Notes: generated by a model from the letters alone, not told the origin. A stretch of 33,345 nt of DNA from Alphaproteobacteria bacterium (GCA_030430795.1 JAUIJX010000003.1:1-33345); one strand, 5' to 3'. Shown: positions 1 through 8,813, numbered from the stretch's first letter. Made by a program: numbers and translations.

Positions 1-758
1 ATGATGACCAGTTGCGATTCGCGGATGCTACCCTGCCCAACGCCCAGCAGTGCGCCCATGCCGAGTTGCTGCATGTCCTTTTCGCCCAGCACGGTGACTT
101 CAACGCCGTCTTTGGAGAGTTCCTTGCAGCGCGCGGCCAGTGTTTCGGGATAGATAACATTGGCCGGTTCCGTCACCACGTCGCGGGTCAGGAAGATGCC
201 ATCTTTCAATGCATCGAGTGTTTCATAGAGTTTGGCCGCCTTGTCGGCATCCTCGGCACAGACCGCAAAGCTCGTCAGTGTCGGTTTGGCGCTCTTTTCC
301 TCTTTGGTACGGTATTTGTCGAAGCGGTAGGATTTCAGTGCCGCGCCGAAGGTCATGCTGGCCGCCACTTCGCCTTTTTTGCCCTTTTTGCCCGGAATGG
401 TATCGAGCAGGCAGTAGAGGGTTTTGATGCCCATGGCATTGGCTTTGGCCACCAGCGTACCGGCGGCGTCTTCCCATGTGCGCATGGTGATGTCTTTTTC
501 CTTGCCCAGACCGACGATCAGGATCTGGTCGAACGGGCAGTCCTTCGGCCCGACAACGCGCGTGACCTGCCCGGCTTTGCCTTTGAATTTCGCCGCGCCC
601 AGTGCCCGCTTGATGATGCCGCCGGATGCCTTGTCAAGCGCCGCTGCCTTGCCTTCCAGCTTGAGCGCATCTGTCAGTGCGATGGCAACCGCTGCCCCCT
701 TTCCTGCTTTTTTGGCTTTGGCGTCGTAGTCTGTAAGCGACAAAAATTCTGGCTTCAT
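1..758 (-). CDS. pepA: Leucyl aminopeptidase, N-terminal part (cut by window edge)
   Basis: Peptidase M17 family cytosolic aminopeptidase, which removes N-terminal residues from peptides with two metal ions. The visible 252 codons cover the N-terminal regulatory/macro-like domain and the start of the catalytic domain. Family-like stretches are LIVGLGKE near residue 80, TRDVVTEPANVIYPETLA near residue 190 and LGVGQGSIRESQLVI at the window edge. The metal ligands and active-site Lys/Arg lie beyond position 1, so activity cannot be judged. The ATG at 756-758 is preceded by AAGGA about 7 nt upstream, a good ribosome site. It is divergent from lptF across 52 bp, a gene order common in Alphaproteobacteria. 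Confidence 0.93.
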   Translation of the reverse strand, partial: MKPEFLSLTDYDAKAKKAGKGAAVAIALTDALKLEGKAAALDKASGGIIKRALGAAKFKGKAGQVTRVVGPKDCPFDQILIVGLGKEKDITMRTWEDAAGTLVAKANAMGIKTLYCLLDTIPGKKGKKGEVAASMTFGAALKSYRFDKYRTKEEKSAKPTLTSFAVCAEDADKAAKLYETLDALKDGIFLTRDVVTEPANVIYPETLAARCKELSKDGVEVTVLGEKDMQQLGMGALLGVGQGSIRESQLVI

Positions 759-810
759 GGCGATCCTTTCTGTATTAATCTCGTCTCGGGGTTAGTGAGA
801 AGTCAGGCGT

Positions 811-1923
811 ATGTGGCAACGATATACTCTCTATATGATGCATTTACTGATGTGGCCAACGCTGTTTATCAGCGTCAGTCTTACCAGTATCATATGGCTC
901 ACGCAAGCGCTTCGCTTTATCGATTTCATCATCAATCGCGGGCTGTCTATCTGGGATTTTACCTATCTCACGATGCTGCTGGTGCCATCACTTTTGCTGC
1001 TGATTCTGCCGATCTCATTGTTCGTTGCGGTCATCTTTACTTACAATAAACTCTCCGCCGATAGCGAGCTGGTGGTGTTCAAAGCCGCCGGACTCAGCCC
1101 GCTGCAACTGGCGCGCCCGGCGATCATTATCGCGCTGATTGTCACTGCCTGCTGTTACGGGTTGTCGATGCATCTGATGCCGCTGACCAAGCGTCAATTC
1201 AAAGACACGCAAATGTTCCTGCGCGACAATTACACCTCGGTGCTGTTGCAGGAAGAGGTGTTTAACAGCCCGGTGGACGGGCTGACCGTGTTCGTGCGGC
1301 ACCGCGACGAAGACGGCACGCTGCACGGGGTGCTGGTGCATGACAACCGTATCCGTGAGGCGGCCACCACCATGATGGCCGAGCAGGCGCAACTGGTGCA
1401 AACACCAAACGGACCCCGCTTCTACCTGACCAAAGGCATGCGGCAGGAGCGGCGTGACGGGCGGGTCTCCTGGCTCAATTTCGACAGTTATAATCTGGAT
1501 ATCAGCCTGTATACCGAGCAGGCCGCCGAGCGCACGCGCGGGCCAGAGGAAATGTATATGGGTGAGCTGCTGTCATCCGACGTGCAGGACGACGCGCTGC
1601 ATCGCAAATATCTGGCCGAGGCGCATCAGCGTTTGACCTGGCCGATGTATGCTCTGGGGCTGGCGCTGCTGGCCTGTTCGGTGATGCTGCGCGGCGAGTT
1701 TAACCGGCGCGGGCAATGGAAACGCGTGGCCACCGTATCGGTGGCGGCGATCGGGTTCGTGGTAACCGGGCTGGGGCTGACCAATCTGGTAGTGCAGATG
1801 CCGCTTCTGACGCCGCTGCTGTATGTGGCGATTTCCCTATTGATTGTCAGCAGCCTGATTGCCCTGATGGGTGACTGGCGGCGGAGTGTGCAACCTACCT
1901 TGCCGGAGGCGATGACGTCATGA
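811..1923 (+). CDS. lptF: LPS export ABC transporter permease LptF
   Basis: Inner-membrane permease of the LptB2FG exporter, which extracts LPS and passes it to the periplasmic Lpt bridge. The 370-residue protein has the YjgP/YjgQ layout: three N-terminal membrane segments (about 12-34, 52-77, 98-123), a periplasmic beta-jellyroll of about 145 residues, and three C-terminal segments (about 275-292, 305-325, 330-350). LSADSELVVFKAAGLSP after the second segment is the conserved cytoplasmic coupling-helix region facing LptB. GAGAAG lies about 12 nt before the ATG. The stop overlaps the lptG start in ATGA, indicating translational coupling. LptB is not in the window. LptF rather than LptG is assigned from gene order. 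Confidence 0.93.
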   Translation: MWQRYTLYMMHLLMWPTLFISVSLTSIIWLTQALRFIDFIINRGLSIWDFTYLTMLLVPSLLLLILPISLFVAVIFTYNKLSADSELVVFKAAGLSPLQLARPAIIIALIVTACCYGLSMHLMPLTKRQFKDTQMFLRDNYTSVLLQEEVFNSPVDGLTVFVRHRDEDGTLHGVLVHDNRIREAATTMMAEQAQLVQTPNGPRFYLTKGMRQERRDGRVSWLNFDSYNLDISLYTEQAAERTRGPEEMYMGELLSSDVQDDALHRKYLAEAHQRLTWPMYALGLALLACSVMLRGEFNRRGQWKRVATVSVAAIGFVVTGLGLTNLVVQMPLLTPLLYVAISLLIVSSLIALMGDWRRSVQPTLPEAMTS

Positions 1924-3044
1924 TGCGTATCCCCCTCACCCTTTCCGGCTATATCAGCAAGCAGTTTCTCTATTCGACACTGATTGCGCTTGGCGTGGTG
2001 ATGGCCGTGATCGGGCTGATCGATATCGTGGAACTGATACGCCGCACGTCCAACAAAGACGGTGTGCCGTTCCATGTGGTGATGGAGATGGCGTTTCTCA
2101 AACTGCCTTATATGGCCGAGCGGATTACGCCGTATGCGGTGATGATCGGCGGGATTATGGCACTGACCAAGCTGACGCGCACACAAGAGCTGGTGGTGGC
2201 GCGCGCCGCCGGGATTTCGGTATGGCAGTTCATGGCGCCACTGGTGATTCTGGCACTGGTGCTGGGCAGTTTCATGATTGCGGTGTTTAACCCGGTCTCC
2301 TCAGCAATGCTGTCACGGTTCGAGCAGTTAGAGGGCAAATATATCTCCGGCAGACCCAGCGTGCTGACCGTATCCTCCTCCGGGCTGTGGCTGCGGCAGG
2401 TGGAATCCGGTGCCACAGTGATGAATAAATTGTCGGTGGAAGAATATATCCTGCATGCCGAGCGCATCTCGCAATATGACATGGTGTTCTCCAACGTCAC
2501 TATTTTTGCTTACGGGGATGACAGCAACTTCATCGGACGGATCGACGCCGAGAAAGCCAAGCTGGAGGTCGGGTACTGGTCGCTGGAGAATGCCACCATT
2601 TCTATCCCCGGCCTGTTGCCGAAGAAACACGCCCTGTATCGTTTGAGCACCAATCTCAAGATTACCGAGATTCAGGACAGTTTCGCCGAGCCGCGCACCC
2701 TGTCCTTCTGGCAGCTTTCCAGCTTTATCAAAACACTTGAGGATGCCGGGTTTGACGCATTGCGTCACAAGATTCACTGGCATGCGACCCTTGCCAGCCC
2801 GCTGATGTTGTGCGGGATGGTGTTCCTCGCTGCCGTGTTCTCGCTGCGACTGCCCCGGCGCGGGAAGATCAGCCTGATGATCGGCGGGGCGCTGGTCACC
2901 GGATTCGTGATGAATTTCGTGGTCAGCCTGTTCCATGCGTTCGGCTATTCCGGCAGCCTGCCGATATTATTGGCGGCATGGTCGCCACCAGCGATTGCCA
3001 TCATGGCCGGACTGGCGCTGCTGCTGCATCTCGAAGACGGGTAG
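1920..3044 (+). CDS. lptG: LPS export ABC transporter permease LptG
   Basis: Partner permease of LptF in LptB2FG. The 374-residue protein has the same six-segment plus jellyroll plan: membrane segments near 15-35, 60-80, 98-125, then 280-300, 308-330 and 340-365. TRTQELVVARAAGISVWQF is the family's coupling-helix signature. It overlaps lptF by 4 bp, and another ATG directly follows the first (1923), so the start is uncertain by one codon. Its TAG stop lies within the perfect 10-bp palindrome AGGTATACCT (3043-3052). lptD follows after 50 bp that also hold the hairpin around the lptD start. Confidence 0.94.
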   Translation: MMRIPLTLSGYISKQFLYSTLIALGVVMAVIGLIDIVELIRRTSNKDGVPFHVVMEMAFLKLPYMAERITPYAVMIGGIMALTKLTRTQELVVARAAGISVWQFMAPLVILALVLGSFMIAVFNPVSSAMLSRFEQLEGKYISGRPSVLTVSSSGLWLRQVESGATVMNKLSVEEYILHAERISQYDMVFSNVTIFAYGDDSNFIGRIDAEKAKLEVGYWSLENATISIPGLLPKKHALYRLSTNLKITEIQDSFAEPRTLSFWQLSSFIKTLEDAGFDALRHKIHWHATLASPLMLCGMVFLAAVFSLRLPRRGKISLMIGGALVTGFVMNFVVSLFHAFGYSGSLPILLAAWSPPAIAIMAGLALLLHLEDG

Positions 3045-3074
3045 GTATACCTTTCCAGCATTGCCTTTCAGCGT

Positions 3075-3112
3075 ATATCTGGTAGAAATACCCTATGCGC
3101 GCTACCAGATAT
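3075..3112 (+). promoter_or_regulatory. 11-bp inverted repeat with the lptD start codon in the loop
   Basis: ATATCTGGTAG at 3075-3085 pairs perfectly with CTACCAGATAT at 3102-3112, leaving a 16-nt loop (3086-3101) that contains the lptD ATG at 3095-3097. The only Shine-Dalgarno-like stretch, GGTAG at 3081-3085, lies in the 5' arm and would be hidden in the folded mRNA. The repeat itself is read directly from the sequence; translational control by it is an inference. An operator for a dimeric protein is an alternative. Confidence 0.6.
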
Positions 3113-5248
3113 TCGGTTTGTCTGTCTTTATTGTCGGCGCTGGCCTGCTGGCTGGTGCCCACGGTCGCGGCGCAGGCGGCGCTCGGCGTACAGGACGACC
3201 AGCCAATTCTGATGCAGGCCGACAAGCTGGGCTACGACAGTAAGAACAAAGTGGTGGTGGCGATCGGCAATGTCGAGGTCTTTCAGGGCGACACCATTCT
3301 GCTAGCCGACCGGATTGCCTATTATCAGGATCAGGACGTGGTGCGCGCCCGCGGCAATGTGACGCTGCTGGAGGATACCGGTACGGTCTATTTCGCCAGG
3401 GAAGTGGAACTCAAAGACCAGCTCAAGCGCGGGGTGGTGCAGAATTTCCGCATCCGGCTGGTGGATAATTCCCTGTTTGCCGCCCGCGAGGCGGCACGCG
3501 TCAGCGATACGCGCACCAAGCTGAAGAAAGCTGTCTATTCCGCCTGTAAGGTGTGCGAATCCTATGACCCGGACAGCGACAATGCACCGCTGTGGCAAAT
3601 CAAAGCTAACAAGGTGACGATCGACGAAGAAGAAGAAAAGGTCACGTATCGCGATGCCTATATGGAAGTGTACGGATTGCCGGTGGCCTATACGCCGTAT
3701 TTCTCTCACCCGACCCCGAACGCCAGCCGCAAAAGCGGCATCCTGACACCGGAATATTCGCAGAACAGCCAACTCGGCACAGTGGTGCAGGTGCCGTATT
3801 ACTGGAATATCGCGCCGGATAAGGACGCCACCATCACCCCGCACCTGACCTCCGAGGAGGGACTGGTGATGGAAGGTGAATACCGGCAGTTGACCGATAA
3901 CGGCGCGTATAAGATCAATGGCAGCGTTACCTATCCGCGGAAACGGGACGAAGCCGGGCTGGTGACGTCCGGCCATGAGTTGCGCGGGCATATTTTCGCC
4001 AACGGCAATAGCCGCATTAGCCAAAACTGGAGCTGGGGTTTCGATGTCAACCGCACCACCGATGATACGTATCTGCGACGTTACCGGTTTGGCTCGCAGG
4101 ATACGCTGACGTCGCGCGTATTTGCCGAGCGGCTACAGGGGCGTGATTACATCACCGCGCAGGGGCTTTCCTTCCAGGGGTTGGAGATTGACGATGATCC
4201 GGACACGATTCCGCTGGTGCTGCCGAATGTGATGGCGCATTTCGAATCGCGCCCGATGTGGAAAGGATCGCGCTTTGTGTTCGATGCCGATACCGGCGTT
4301 ATCACCCGCGAGGTCGGCGCGCAGAGCCGGCGGGCGACGCTGAACACCGCATGGTCGGTGCCATTTGTCACCAAGGGCGGTCATGTGTTTGAAGCCGGGG
4401 CAGCGTTGCGCAGCGATGTCTATTCCGTCTCCGACGTGACGCGGCTGGACGGCAGCGAGTTCGACGGCACGGAAACGCGTTTCGTACCGCAGGGGATTAT
4501 GAAATGGAAATACCCGATGATCAAACAGCTTGGCACCTCCAGCATTATCGTGGAACCGCTGGCGGAAATGGTCATCAGTTCCAACGGGAATAACCCGGAC
4601 ACTATTCCCAATGAAGACAGTCTGAATCCGGAATTTTCCGACATCAACCTGTTTACGCCCAAGCGTTTTGCCGGGGTTGACCGGATCGAGAACGGATCAC
4701 GCGCCATGTACGGGGTGCGCGGGCAATGGCAAATCCGGCAAGGGCGCAATGTCGATGTGATGCTGGGGCAGAATTACAGCCTGTCCGGCGATCCGATCTT
4801 CCCGCTGACCGCCAGCGGCTCGGAGCCTGATCTTTCCGATTATGTCGGGCGGGTGGGCGTGCAGGTAGACCCGGTGCAGATGTCGTATCGCTTCCGGCTG
4901 GATCACGACGATCTCGGCGTGCGGCGTAGCGAATTGCGCGGTTCTTACAGCGGAGAGCGCTTCGGCGCCCATGTCGATTACATTTATATCGATGATGACC
5001 CATTCTTAGAGAATGAGCGGGAAATCATTGCTGCCGGCTCCGTTCGCCTGTCCCCGGAATGGACCTTTAATGCCGCAGGGCAGCGCGATCTGGTCGAAGA
5101 CCGGGCCATCAGTGCATCAACGGGGCTGACATATCAGAATGAATGTATTACGGTACAGTCGTTGCTGGCACGGGAATTCACCCGTGACCGTGATATCGAA
5201 CCGAATACATCGTTTTCGGTGCGCCTGTTACTCAAGAACCTGAATTGA
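3095..5248 (+). CDS. lptD: LPS-assembly outer membrane protein LptD
   Basis: Outer-membrane beta-barrel that, plugged by LptE, delivers LPS to the outer leaflet. The 717-residue protein begins with a Sec signal peptide (basic start, hydrophobic core 8-24, cleavage likely after AAQA). An OstA/LptA-like beta-jellyroll follows (about 35-150), then a long C-terminal barrel region (about 250-717). The N-terminal domain carries a Cys pair in YSACKVCESYDP and a lone Cys sits near the C-terminus (NECITVQ), suggesting interdomain disulfides as in other LptD proteins; the exact pattern differs from E. coli. surA starts 2 nt after the stop, and SurA is a known chaperone for LptD, so co-expression makes sense. 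The start codon sits in a strong predicted hairpin. Confidence 0.95.
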   Translation: MRATRYSVCLSLLSALACWLVPTVAAQAALGVQDDQPILMQADKLGYDSKNKVVVAIGNVEVFQGDTILLADRIAYYQDQDVVRARGNVTLLEDTGTVYFAREVELKDQLKRGVVQNFRIRLVDNSLFAAREAARVSDTRTKLKKAVYSACKVCESYDPDSDNAPLWQIKANKVTIDEEEEKVTYRDAYMEVYGLPVAYTPYFSHPTPNASRKSGILTPEYSQNSQLGTVVQVPYYWNIAPDKDATITPHLTSEEGLVMEGEYRQLTDNGAYKINGSVTYPRKRDEAGLVTSGHELRGHIFANGNSRISQNWSWGFDVNRTTDDTYLRRYRFGSQDTLTSRVFAERLQGRDYITAQGLSFQGLEIDDDPDTIPLVLPNVMAHFESRPMWKGSRFVFDADTGVITREVGAQSRRATLNTAWSVPFVTKGGHVFEAGAALRSDVYSVSDVTRLDGSEFDGTETRFVPQGIMKWKYPMIKQLGTSSIIVEPLAEMVISSNGNNPDTIPNEDSLNPEFSDINLFTPKRFAGVDRIENGSRAMYGVRGQWQIRQGRNVDVMLGQNYSLSGDPIFPLTASGSEPDLSDYVGRVGVQVDPVQMSYRFRLDHDDLGVRRSELRGSYSGERFGAHVDYIYIDDDPFLENEREIIAAGSVRLSPEWTFNAAGQRDLVEDRAISASTGLTYQNECITVQSLLAREFTRDRDIEPNTSFSVRLLLKNLN

Positions 5249-5249
5249 T

Positions 5250-6536
5250 ATGACACTGATACGCCGTCTTTCTTTTTTCCTGTTTTCCGTCGCCGCCATT
5301 CCTGCGTTTGCGGAGGATGCTCCCGCCCCTCAACCGGTTCAGCAAAGCGTGCATAAAATTGCCGCCGTGGTGAATGAGGATATTGTGTCCACGCTGGAAG
5401 TGGAGGAGCGCACCAAATTCGTGATTACCACCACCGGGCTTAGCAACACGCCGGAGACCAAGGCGCGGCTGATCCCGCAGATCATTCGCGGGCTGATCGA
5501 TGAGAAGCTGCAGATGCAGGCGGCAGCGCAAAGCAACGTCTCGGTCGGGCCGGACGATATCAAGCAGGCGATTGCGACCATTGAGAAACAGCGTGGGAAA
5601 ACACCCGGCAGTCTGGTGTCGTATCTGGTGGAGAACGGCGTGTCGCCGTCTACCTTCGAGCATCAGCTGGAAGCACAACTGGCATGGAACCAACTGATCT
5701 CACGCAAGGTGCGCAGCCAGTTGACGATCAGCGATGACGAACTGCAGCGCGAGGTGGAACGTGCACGCAACGAGAAACGCTCCAGCAAGGACGAAGTGCT
5801 GATTTCCTCGATCCTGCTGCCGGTGGACAAGCCGGAGAATGAAGCGAATGTGCAGGCGCTGGCGCAAAAGCTGGTGGGTGAGATTCGCGGCGGCGCCAGT
5901 TTTCAGGCAGTGGCGTCGCAGCTTTCCAGCCAGCAAAGCCTGAACACCAATCAGGTGTGGGTGGAGGTCGATCAACTGGATGCCGTGCTGGCCAATGCGA
6001 TCAACCAGCTGGGCGGCACCGGACTGCTCGATCCGCTGCGTACACCGAGTGGCTACCATATTGTGAATGTGCATGAAAAGCGCAGCAAGGCCATTCAGCA
6101 GGATGCCGAGGTGCTGTTTAAGGATATCACCATGCGCCTGAAGAATGACGCCGAGATGAAAGAGGTGGATGTGCTGATGGGCATCGCCCGCGAGATTGCC
6201 AAGAACCCCGGCACCTGTCCGCAGAAAGGCATCGCCGGGATTTCCTCGTTCGACGATCTCGATTTCGACATTAAATATACACGCTCACGCTTCTCCGGCC
6301 TGTCGCCGGAAGTGGTGCCGCTGGTGAAAGATTTGTCGGTCGGCGGTATTTCCGAGCCGTTTGCCGCACCGGACGGTATTCACCTGCTGATGATGTGCGA
6401 GAAAGTGGCGCTGACCGGCAATAAGGTCAATCTCCCGGCGATCAAGACACGACTCAAGGAAGAGAAATTCCAACTGGAAGCGATGCGCTATCTGCGTAAC
6501 CTGCGCCGCGAGGCTTTCGTGGAAGTGAGATTGTAG
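5250..6536 (+). CDS. surA: Periplasmic chaperone / peptidyl-prolyl isomerase SurA
   Basis: Periplasmic chaperone escorting unfolded outer-membrane proteins to the BAM complex. The 428-residue protein has a signal peptide (about 1-22, cleavage near AFAED), a SurA N-terminal domain opening HKIAAVVNEDIVSTLEVEER (about 31-160), and two parvulin-type regions. The first, about 180-282, ends in TPSGYHIVNVHEKRS; the second, about 310-400, includes VGGISEPFAAPDGIHLLMM. The length matches E. coli SurA. It lies directly after lptD. In many proteobacteria pdxA separates surA from rsmA; here rsmA follows after 1 nt. Confidence 0.93.
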   Translation: MTLIRRLSFFLFSVAAIPAFAEDAPAPQPVQQSVHKIAAVVNEDIVSTLEVEERTKFVITTTGLSNTPETKARLIPQIIRGLIDEKLQMQAAAQSNVSVGPDDIKQAIATIEKQRGKTPGSLVSYLVENGVSPSTFEHQLEAQLAWNQLISRKVRSQLTISDDELQREVERARNEKRSSKDEVLISSILLPVDKPENEANVQALAQKLVGEIRGGASFQAVASQLSSQQSLNTNQVWVEVDQLDAVLANAINQLGGTGLLDPLRTPSGYHIVNVHEKRSKAIQQDAEVLFKDITMRLKNDAEMKEVDVLMGIAREIAKNPGTCPQKGIAGISSFDDLDFDIKYTRSRFSGLSPEVVPLVKDLSVGGISEPFAAPDGIHLLMMCEKVALTGNKVNLPAIKTRLKEEKFQLEAMRYLRNLRREAFVEVRL

Positions 6537-6537
6537 A

Positions 6538-7374
6538 TTGTACGATCCGGATAAGATCATTGCCTCATCCGGCGTTCCCGCCAAAAAAGTTTTCGGCCAG
6601 CATTTTCTCAACGACTCCAGCGTGCTTCACCGCATCATCGCGTTGTGCGGCGGGCTGGAGCAGACGCATGTGGTGGAGGTGGGCCCCGGTCCGGCAACTT
6701 TAACACAAGCGCTGCTGGCAAGTGACGCCGCGAGTATTACCGGCATTGAAATCGATGCACGTTTTTATCCGCATCTGGAGACGGTGGCTACGGAGTCTGG
6801 CGGGCGTTTTCGTCTGATGCAGCAGGATGCGCTGGAGGTCGACCTGACCAAGGCAGTGGTGAATCCCTGCGCGATTGTCAGCAATCTGCCCTATAATGTC
6901 GGCACGGCGCTGTTGCTGCGTTGGCTGGAGACGGTGCATGCCACCGGCAATCAGGCCATTAGCATGATGGTGCTGATGTTCCAGAAGGAAGTGGCCGACC
7001 GTGTCGCCGCTGTGCCGGGTACGAAAGATTACGGGCGGCTATCCGTGCTCAGCCAGTGGCTGTGCGATGTGCAGGAAGGCTTCGATATTCCGCCGGAGAG
7101 TTTCACCCCACCGCCGAAAGTGACGTCCAGCGTGGTGCGGCTGATTCCGCATGCACGGCCGATCTATGACGTGCGGAAAGTGGCGCTCGAGAAAGTGTTG
7201 GCCGCCGGGTTCAACCAGCGCCGCAAGATGCTGCGCTCGGCACTTAAATCCCTTAACGTCAATACCGAGGCGCTGCTGGACGATGCCGAGATCAACCCGG
7301 AAGCGCGGGCGGAAACCCTGACCGTCAAGCAATGGTGCCGGCTCGGTTCGACATACGATAGTTTGTATTTGTAA
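6538..7374 (+). CDS. rsmA: 16S rRNA (adenine1518-N6/adenine1519-N6)-dimethyltransferase RsmA (KsgA)
   Basis: S-adenosylmethionine-dependent enzyme that dimethylates two adenines near the 3' end of 16S rRNA late in 30S assembly. The 278-residue protein shows KKVFGQHFLNDSSVLHRI, the SAM-binding VVEVGPGPATLTQALL, the catalytic NLPYN, and FTPPPKVTSSVVRL toward the C-terminus. The start is TTG at 6538: an in-frame TGA lies at 6526-6528 and no ATG or GTG sits between. GGAAG at 6521-6525 is a possible ribosome site 12 nt upstream, inside the end of surA. The stop abuts the convergent gmk stop with no base between. Confidence 0.93.
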   Translation: MYDPDKIIASSGVPAKKVFGQHFLNDSSVLHRIIALCGGLEQTHVVEVGPGPATLTQALLASDAASITGIEIDARFYPHLETVATESGGRFRLMQQDALEVDLTKAVVNPCAIVSNLPYNVGTALLLRWLETVHATGNQAISMMVLMFQKEVADRVAAVPGTKDYGRLSVLSQWLCDVQEGFDIPPESFTPPPKVTSSVVRLIPHARPIYDVRKVALEKVLAAGFNQRRKMLRSALKSLNVNTEALLDDAEINPEARAETLTVKQWCRLGSTYDSLYL

Positions 7375-8013
7375 TCAGCGCTCGTCGCAGAGGGCTTTGA
7401 CGAATTTATGCAGGTTGGTCTGGCGGGAGCGTTTGTTGCGCTCCGCCCGCAGGATGTGGGTGATCTCTGCTAGCGTTTCTTCCAGATCGCGGTTGATGAC
7501 GACGTAATCATAATCGTCCCAGTGGATGATCTCGCCCGCAGCTTTCTCCATACGGAACTGCACGACGTCATCACTGTCCTGCGCGCGTTTCTTCAGGCGA
7601 TTCTCCAGCTCCTGCATGGAAGGCGGCAGTATGAAAACGCTGACCAGATCTTCCCGGCAGCGCGCTTCGAGTTGCTGGGTGCCTTGCCAGTCGATGTCGA
7701 ACAGCACGTCCTTGCCGCTCTCCAGCGCGTCGAACACAAAGTCTTTCGGCGTGCCATAGGAATGGGCGAAGACAGTGGCGTATTCGAGCAGTTCGCCCTT
7801 TTCCACCATGCTGCCAAACCCGTTGCTATCGGTGAAGAAATAATCTTTGCCGTCTTCCTCGCCCGGGCGCATCGGCCGGGTGGTGACGGAGATCGACATG
7901 ACCAGGTCTTCCTCTCTGGCCAGCAGATGGCGCGACAGCGTGGTCTTTCCCGCCCCGGAAGGCGATGAAAGGATAAACATGAAACCACGACGGTAATGGA
8001 TATCTTCTGTCAC
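7375..8013 (-). CDS. gmk: Guanylate kinase
   Basis: Phosphorylates GMP (and dGMP) to GDP with ATP in cytosolic purine salvage and synthesis. The 212-residue protein has the P-loop SSPSGAGKTTLSR (about 16-28), the GMP-binding region TTRPMRPGEEDGKDYFF (about 42-58), YGTPKDFV and DIDWQGTQQL. The start appears to be GTG at 8013, preceded by GGGG about 8 nt upstream. An internal Met at residue 12 would give a shorter form still containing the P-loop. The sco-like gene lies upstream on the same strand across 53 bp. Its stop touches the rsmA stop. Confidence 0.95.
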   Translation of the reverse strand: MTEDIHYRRGFMFILSSPSGAGKTTLSRHLLAREEDLVMSISVTTRPMRPGEEDGKDYFFTDSNGFGSMVEKGELLEYATVFAHSYGTPKDFVFDALESGKDVLFDIDWQGTQQLEARCREDLVSVFILPPSMQELENRLKKRAQDSDDVVQFRMEKAAGEIIHWDDYDYVVINRDLEETLAEITHILRAERNKRSRQTNLHKFVKALCDER

Positions 8014-8066
8014 CTGTCACCCCGATTTAGTTGCCAACAGTATGGCGATAAGGACTTAAGCATTGG

Positions 8067-8726
8067 TTAAAGCTGGCTGGCAATGGTCGCTTTGACCTTC
8101 TCCGCTACATCCGCCGGCAGGGCATCATGGGCAAAATGGGTGACGTATTTGCCGTCTTTGTCCATCAGGTAGATGTAGCCGCTGTGATCCATCATGTAAT
8201 CCTGCGTATCGTCGGCTTCACCCACCGTGTTTTTGCGGGCGTAGACCTTATAGGACTTTAGCACCTCGCGGATTTTCGCCTCATTGCCGGTGAGACCGAC
8301 GGTTGAAGGGTGAAAGCTAGAGACGTATTCTTTGATCACCTGTGACGTATCGCGCTCCGGATCGACAGTGATGAAAACCGGCACGACTTTTTCAGCGTCC
8401 GGGCCCAGCATAACCATCGCCTGCGTGATGTTCTGCAGCGCTGTCGGGCAGATATCCGGGCAGTTGGTGAAGCCGAAGAAGACCAACATGTAGCGGCCAC
8501 GGAACCCGGTGCTGCTGACGGATACACCCTCTTGATTTGTAAGGGTAAAATCTTCCCCGATCATGGCCTCGCCACTGCCGGAGGTTGGGTGATCCGGCCC
8601 TTTCCAGATATGCCAGCCGACAAACAGGGAGGTGAGGATAATGGTGAGGATAATGCGGTTGCGGGTACGTTTTTTCATGGAATTGGTGATAGCCTGATTC
8701 ACCATATCTGTAAAGTATCTATCCAT
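8067..8726 (-). CDS. SCO1/SenC family copper chaperone for cytochrome c oxidase
   Basis: Membrane-anchored thioredoxin-fold protein that delivers copper to, or reduces, the CuA site of cytochrome c oxidase. A single N-terminal membrane anchor (about residues 24-41) precedes a periplasmic domain with the copper-binding CxxxC in FTNCPDICPTAL and the distal ligand His in MDHSGYIYL; all three ligands are present. The 219-residue call uses the first ATG (8726), which has AT-rich sequence and no Shine-Dalgarno upstream. ATGs at 8705 (residue 8) or 8678 (residue 17, MKKRTRN) are alternatives, the last giving the usual short basic N-terminus. No oxidase genes are nearby. Confidence 0.9.
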   Translation of the reverse strand: MDRYFTDMVNQAITNSMKKRTRNRIILTIILTSLFVGWHIWKGPDHPTSGSGEAMIGEDFTLTNQEGVSVSSTGFRGRYMLVFFGFTNCPDICPTALQNITQAMVMLGPDAEKVVPVFITVDPERDTSQVIKEYVSSFHPSTVGLTGNEAKIREVLKSYKVYARKNTVGEADDTQDYMMDHSGYIYLMDKDGKYVTHFAHDALPADVAEKVKATIASQL

Positions 8727-8744
8727 TAATTAATATATATAGTA

Positions 8745-8755
8745 GTTAAATTAAC
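8745..8755. promoter_or_regulatory. Palindrome in the AT-rich divergent promoter region
   Basis: GTTAA-A-TTAAC is an almost perfect palindrome centred at 8750 between the divergent sco-like gene and the 8852-9652 gene. A second palindrome, ATTAATTAAT, overlaps the first sco ATG, and another GTTAAT occurs near 8773. The region is far more AT-rich than its surroundings. A regulator binding site is possible, but AT-rich DNA makes such palindromes common by chance. Confidence 0.25.
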
Positions 8756-8784
8756 CCAACATCAATATATAGGTTAATATTTTT

Positions 8785-8813
8785 TTGACAAAATTCATAT
8801 ATATTGGTAAGAT
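8785..8813 (+). promoter_or_regulatory. Sigma-70-like promoter for the 8852-9652 gene
   Basis: A perfect -35 TTGACA (8785-8790) is separated by 17 nt from TAAGAT (8808-8813), which matches 4 of 6 positions of the -10 consensus. The expected start near 8820 gives a leader of about 30 nt, with AAGGA upstream of the ATG. T- and A-rich DNA just upstream could act as an UP element. This is one of the closest consensus matches in the window. Confidence 0.55.

Noticed and set aside
12-1049. 345-codon open frame on the plus strand
   Set aside because: It lies antisense to pepA and runs into lptF, with a Cys/His/Phe-rich composition typical of a shadow frame and no family likeness.
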